This document shows, piece after piece, positions 5,549 through 5,944 of a stretch of DNA of 5,944 bases. Source of the DNA: Desulfobacterales bacterium. GTDB taxonomy: Bacteria > Desulfobacterota > Desulfobacteria > Desulfobacterales > Desulfosalsimonadaceae. Position numbers and translations under genes: made by a program. The DNA is taken from NCBI GenBank assembly GCA_007127175.1, contig SKZX01000200.1, positions 1 to 5,944 on the forward strand, written 5' to 3'. The notes below the pieces were generated by a model. That model saw only the letters and a program-made list of their open reading frames with translations. It was not told the DNA's origin and did not search any database. Every line of letters begins with the position of its first letter. Position 1 is the stretch's first letter.

Positions 5549-5944
5549 TTACAGGTGAAAATCCCCGGAGGCTTCCGGTTGGTAAAGAATATCCATGATT
5601 TTGTAACGTTTTTGCCCGCCCTGGGTTTTCCATGCAACCGTATCGCCGACCCTGCAACCGATGAGGGCCACGCCGATGGGGGCAAGGATGGAAATGCGGT
5701 TTTTCGAAAAATCGGCCTGATGGGGGAATACAAGGGTATATTCAGCCTGCGCGCCGTCGTCAAGGTCCTCCAGCCGGAATTTCGAATTCATGGTGATAAC
5801 GTCGCCAGGAATGTCGGCCGGTTCGATTACCTCCCCCTGTTCAAGCTCTTCCTTTAATTGTACCAGGTGTTTTTTATCCCGGATATTCGGGTCGGCCGAT
5901 TCAACCAGCCCGTATAAGCGGTCGAAATCAAATTCGCTGATGTA
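5549..5944 (-). CDS. rnk: Rnk-like regulator of nucleoside diphosphate kinase (GreA/GreB C-domain fold), 5' partial
   Basis: The frame stays open through the right edge, so the start is outside; 131 residues are visible against about 136 in E. coli Rnk, so only a few are missing. The ATG at 5791 is internal: the preceding 51 codons read as a typical Rnk N-terminus (ISEFDFDRLYGLVE, then a charged helix KKHLVQLKEELEQGEVIEP, then DVITMNSK). The C-terminal half shows the Gre-factor FKBP-like domain: MNSKFRLEDLDDG, YTLVFPHQAD, RISILAPIGVALIGCRVGD and the closing YQPEASGDFHL, close to the E. coli ending YQPEAAGDYLL. Rnk binds RNA polymerase near the secondary channel, resembles GreA but has a short coiled coil without the cleavage-stimulating tip, and affects nucleoside diphosphate kinase levels. 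It lies upstream of the channel gene on the same strand with an 89-bp gap. A GreA/GreB-type paralogue is the alternative, but length and N-terminus favour Rnk. Confidence 0.88.
   Translation of the reverse strand, partial: YISEFDFDRLYGLVESADPNIRDKKHLVQLKEELEQGEVIEPADIPGDVITMNSKFRLEDLDDGAQAEYTLVFPHQADFSKNRISILAPIGVALIGCRVGDTVAWKTQGGQKRYKIMDILYQPEASGDFHL

Overview
The window (5,944 bp, moderately GC-rich, tightly packed) carries seven protein genes and no RNA genes, CRISPR arrays or insertion sequences that I can see. It looks bacterial and chromosomal. The gene style and the small acidic protein at 2926-3294 suggest a Desulfobacterota (delta-proteobacterial) organism, but that is a low-confidence impression. 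I see no integrase, tRNA boundary or phage structural gene, although the recombination genes are of a type also found in phages.

Left half (3-2921, + strand): a four-gene operon that appears to encode a Mre11-Rad50 (SbcCD-like) DNA-end processing complex in an unusual layout. Gene 1 enters from outside the window and ends about 20 residues after a CPTCG zinc-hook motif, so it looks like the N-terminal half of a Rad50. Gene 2 is a complete Mre11/SbcD-type metallophosphoesterase. Gene 3 is a 98-residue coiled coil. Gene 4 is the C-terminal ABC-ATPase lobe of Rad50 (signature motif, Walker B, H-loop). One Rad50 chain thus seems to be divided over two or three genes with the nuclease gene in the middle. 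Genes 1/2 overlap by ATGA and genes 2/3 by 8 bp. Genes 3 and 4 lie in the same frame, separated only by one TGA codon. Gene 1 also contains a degenerate repeat with a 39-residue period before the hook.

Right half (2926-5944, - strand): a separate, convergently oriented group whose last gene stops 4 bp from the operon end. In transcription order these are a Rnk/GreA-like regulator of nucleoside diphosphate kinase (running in from the right edge), a large MscS-family mechanosensitive channel with about eleven membrane segments and a signal peptide, and a 122-residue glutamine-rich conserved protein of unknown function behind a strong Shine-Dalgarno. No gene-free stretch exceeds about 100 bp. 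No convincing rho-independent terminator or sigma-70 promoter was found in the short gaps.
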